A stretch of 7,936 bases of DNA from contig WFYB01000030.1 in assembly GCA_015490315.1 (NCBI GenBank), forward strand, positions 1-7,936, given 5' to 3'. Positions within the stretch are counted from its first letter, which is position 1. Each line of letters begins with the position of its first letter. Below are positions 6,341-7,936 of this stretch, in pieces. The position numbers and the translations under genes are program-made. The notes beneath the pieces were generated by a model, which had not been told where the DNA came from, did not search any database, and saw nothing but the letters and a program-made list of their open reading frames with translations. Source of the DNA: Sulfurovum sp. Its GTDB lineage: Bacteria; Campylobacterota; Campylobacteria; Campylobacterales; Sulfurovaceae.

Positions 6341-6541
6341 ATGCAGCTACTGACACGACTGCCCCACGAAAAGCAGTGGTCACCTACCAGCAAACAAGAA
6401 GCACTCCGCCTCATTGCCGAAGAGATGCCCGATACCGATCCTGAGGGGACACTCACCTATATCCTCTCCCAGATAGCCAAAGGCAAATCTGTCACACTTG
6501 GAGAGTGCCGCTTCAAATCTGCGAAGCAAAAAAAATCATAA
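6341..6541 (+). CDS. small protein of unknown function, second gene of the operon
   Basis: A 66-residue protein, family not recognised. A helix around TSKQEALRLIAEEM (about 16-29) is followed by TLTYILSQIAKGKSV, and the tail is basic (KSAKQKKS). It is cytoplasmic by appearance. The ATG is 3 bases after the TGA of the upstream gene and has no strong ribosome binding site of its own, so it is probably translated by coupling. The reading frame is the same as the upstream ORF, so only one TGA divides them; the pair may also be one interrupted gene. Its stop codon TAA overlaps the end of the convergent hydrolase gene by 6 bases. Confidence 0.6.
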   Translation: MQLLTRLPHEKQWSPTSKQEALRLIAEEMPDTDPEGTLTYILSQIAKGKSVTLGECRFKSAKQKKS

Positions 6542-7429
6542 TCTATAGAGACTCAGGTCATTGGCAAACTTGAGCTTGCCTCTGTAAAATTTGCGTATCT
6601 CTTTTCGGGTTTCATGTTCTCTAACGAGGGTACGCAGCATACGGTGGGAGAGCACCAGTAGTTTGACCCCTGTCTGCCGTGCGATACGACCGATAGTGTC
6701 TGGTGTCATGTGCAGTGCGGCAGCCACACCCTGTGCACCCTTGGGGACGGCATTGTGGGCGATGAGGATATCGCTCCCTTTTGCCAGTCTCTCCAGTGTA
6801 TGATACGCACCGTTCATATCCCCGGAAAATGTGATACTTTTCCCCTCGACATTGACTCTGTACGCAAGAGCCGGGATCGGTCCGTGATGGACAGAGACCG
6901 CATCGACCGTGATGCCCCTGTCCTCATAGATACGCCTGATCTTGCGACTTGCCGGCACTGTGTGTGGTATGAGCCGGTAGGAGGCACTGCCGTCAAGAAA
7001 GTCACCCATATACTGCCATGCACCTTGTTGGCTATCGAAGAGTCTTTTCGCAAATACCGCAGTACTTGGCATCAGATGATTCTGATTTGGTCCGTAAAGC
7101 GGCAGATCACGCCTGCGTCTGACAAAAAAGCTTGATTTGATTAGTGCAGGGAGGTCGGCGGTATGGTCGATATGCAGATGAGTCAGCAAAATCAGGTCGA
7201 GATCCCCGATCCTCGCTCCTGCTTCTTCAAAGCGCAGCGCCGCTCCACCGCCGAAATCGACCAGCACACGAGCCTTGCCGTCCACCCATATGATATAGGC
7301 GCTTGAGGCACGTTTGTCACCGCTTTCAGGACCTCCTGAACCAAGTACCTGTATTGTCACACCGCCAAAGAGCATCGACCCAAAGAGTATCATACCTATT
7401 AGGATCTTTCTTGTATGTTTAAAATTCAT
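6536..7429 (-). CDS. exported metallo-beta-lactamase-fold hydrolase, RNase Z/arylsulfatase-like
   Basis: Metal-dependent hydrolase of 297 residues from the ATG at 7429. The zinc motif HLHIDH is at 84-89. Further ligand candidates are H181/H182 in VHHGP, D204 in SGDMN and H262 in LSHRM, the usual order for the RNase Z (ElaC)-like branch (COG1234). The first strand reads VLGSGGP (28-34), also typical of this branch. The N-terminus has basic residues (KHTRK) and then a hydrophobic run from about 9 to 23, so it is likely exported or membrane-anchored, unlike cytoplasmic tRNA 3' RNase Z. The substrate is unknown; periplasmic hydrolysis of an ester or phosphodiester is plausible. I start it at 7429 because AGGA is 6 bases upstream and this gives a clean export signal; a longer reading to 7513 adds a segment without a ribosome site. 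It is divergent from the doxX-like gene, which may be co-regulated. Confidence 0.85.
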   Translation of the reverse strand: MNFKHTRKILIGMILFGSMLFGGVTIQVLGSGGPESGDKRASSAYIIWVDGKARVLVDFGGGAALRFEEAGARIGDLDLILLTHLHIDHTADLPALIKSSFFVRRRRDLPLYGPNQNHLMPSTAVFAKRLFDSQQGAWQYMGDFLDGSASYRLIPHTVPASRKIRRIYEDRGITVDAVSVHHGPIPALAYRVNVEGKSITFSGDMNGAYHTLERLAKGSDILIAHNAVPKGAQGVAAALHMTPDTIGRIARQTGVKLLVLSHRMLRTLVREHETRKEIRKFYRGKLKFANDLSLYRL

Positions 7430-7490
7430 ATTGCTTCCTGTTACACAAAGTTTACATAGAGCAGAGTGTACTATTGCAGTATGTATTGCG

Positions 7491-7504
7491 TGTGTAATTA
7501 CACA
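7491..7504. promoter_or_regulatory. 14-bp perfect palindrome, probable operator between the hydrolase and doxX-like genes
   Basis: TGTGTAATTACACA is a perfect palindrome without a spacer, 22 bases before the DoxX start. The half-site TTACACA recurs at 7441-7447, close to the hydrolase start, with a related TTTACAT at 7451-7457. The position between divergent genes suits a dimeric repressor or activator controlling both. No convincing -35/-10 pair could be fixed on either strand here. The regulator is not in the window. Confidence 0.45.
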
Positions 7505-7515
7505 GGGCACCATAC

Positions 7516-7524
7516 AAAAGGAGG
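7516..7524 (+). promoter_or_regulatory. ribosome binding site of the doxX-like gene
   Basis: AAAAGGAGG is a very strong Shine-Dalgarno sequence. It lies only 2-3 bases before GTG 7527 but 17 bases before ATG 7542, so neither spacing is ideal; CTG at 7530 would have the best spacing. The start of the gene is thus uncertain by a few codons. Confidence 0.6.
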
Positions 7525-7526
7525 AA

Positions 7527-7936
7527 GTGCTGAAAGATTTTATGGGTGAGCTGCGTGTATTCTTCTCTTATCCGAGAAACCTGATTTTGCTGGCGGTACG
7601 TATCGTCGTGGCATACGGATTTGCCGTGCCGGCAATGGTCAAGATCAATGATCTCTTGGGTACGGCAAAGTGGTTTGAGAGTATCCATATCCCCTTTCCT
7701 CATCTTGCCGCCTATCTGGTCTCTACGATCGAGAGCATCGGACTTGTGCTGCTGGTGCTGGGACTTTTGACACGCTTCGTTTCTCTGCTGCTTGCCTGTG
7801 TCATGGCGGGGGCGATCTTTTTTGTGCACTGGCAGCATGGCTTCAGTGTCGCCAATAACGGTTTTGAGATCCCTCTGTATTATCTGATATTTCTTCTGAT
7901 CCTCGCCACACATGGTGGAGGGAAATACAGCTTGGA
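7527..7936 (+). CDS. DoxX family membrane protein, 3' end cut by window edge
   Basis: Open from GTG 7527 to the right edge, giving 136 residues with no stop. Four hydrophobic segments are seen, about 17-37, 58-80, 84-102 and 114-128, the standard DoxX layout of an inner-membrane four-helix protein. Family signs are the early LLAVRIVVAYGF, the TIESIGLVLLVLGLLTR second helix, the loop HWQHGFSVANNGFEIPLYY, and the end GGGKYSL, which in relatives is followed by only a few residues. DoxX-family proteins include the small subunit of archaeal thiosulfate:quinone oxidoreductase and bacterial redox-stress membrane proteins; the specific role here is not known. It fits a sulfur-oxidising host but does not prove one. 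The start could be ATG 7542 instead. It diverges from the hydrolase gene, and a palindromic site lies just upstream. Confidence 0.85.
   Translation, partial: MLKDFMGELRVFFSYPRNLILLAVRIVVAYGFAVPAMVKINDLLGTAKWFESIHIPFPHLAAYLVSTIESIGLVLLVLGLLTRFVSLLLACVMAGAIFFVHWQHGFSVANNGFEIPLYYLIFLLILATHGGGKYSL

Noticed and set aside
6710..7135. Plus-strand open frame of 141 codons opposite the hydrolase
   Set aside because: The minus-strand frame carries intact metal-binding motifs in the right order; this one has none.
7430..7513. N-terminal extension of the hydrolase to 7513
   Set aside because: It would cover the palindromic intergenic site, has no ribosome binding site, and would bury the export segment. 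The ATG at 7429 has a good site.
7452..7913. Minus-strand open frame of 153 codons at the right end
   Set aside because: It lies opposite the doxX-like gene, whose hydrophobic segments and family motifs are clear; the antisense product is polar and unlike any family I know.

Overview
The window looks like chromosomal DNA from a Campylobacterota (epsilonproteobacterial) bacterium, probably a Sulfurovum- or Sulfurimonas-like sulfur oxidiser. This is inferred from the gene content and the protein style, not from a marker gene. The window is gene-dense with no stretch over 300 bases without a gene. It has no tRNA, rRNA, CRISPR array, transposase or integrase.

Layout from left to right: (a) 27-2660, minus strand, valS, complete valyl-tRNA synthetase. 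(b) 2735-4810, minus strand, an AT-rich two-gene cassette: an SMC/ABC-like AAA ATPase followed 15 bases later by a small TOPRIM-like protein of the DUF4276 type. (c) 4860-6044, minus strand, nhaA, Na+/H+ antiporter. (d) 6143-6541, plus strand, two very small genes in the same reading frame separated by one stop codon, transcribed divergently from nhaA. (e) 6536-7429, minus strand, an RNase Z-like metallo-beta-lactamase-fold hydrolase with an N-terminal export or anchor segment, converging on the small genes. (f) 7527 to the right edge, plus strand, a DoxX-family membrane protein cut by the window end; it does not close with a stop inside the window.

The most interesting part is the ATPase/TOPRIM pair. 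Its gene order and motifs resemble known antiphage ATPase-plus-TOPRIM-nuclease systems such as PARIS (AriA/AriB) and the OLD/Gabija nucleases, but the small subunit looks like DUF4276, not DUF4435. The pair sits between two housekeeping genes, is far more AT-rich than they are, and is bracketed by a 9-bp direct repeat (ATTATAGCG on the plus strand at 2707-2715 and 4845-4853). Each repeat copy contains the -10 box of the gene that reads away from it: valS on the left, the ATPase on the right. This fits a compact defence cassette inserted at or near the valS promoter in a way that left a promoter at both ends.

Smaller points of regulatory interest are a back-to-back divergent promoter pair with overlapping -35 boxes between nhaA and the small-gene operon, and a 14-bp perfect palindrome between the hydrolase and doxX genes. 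All calls come from reading the sequence by eye; no database search was possible.
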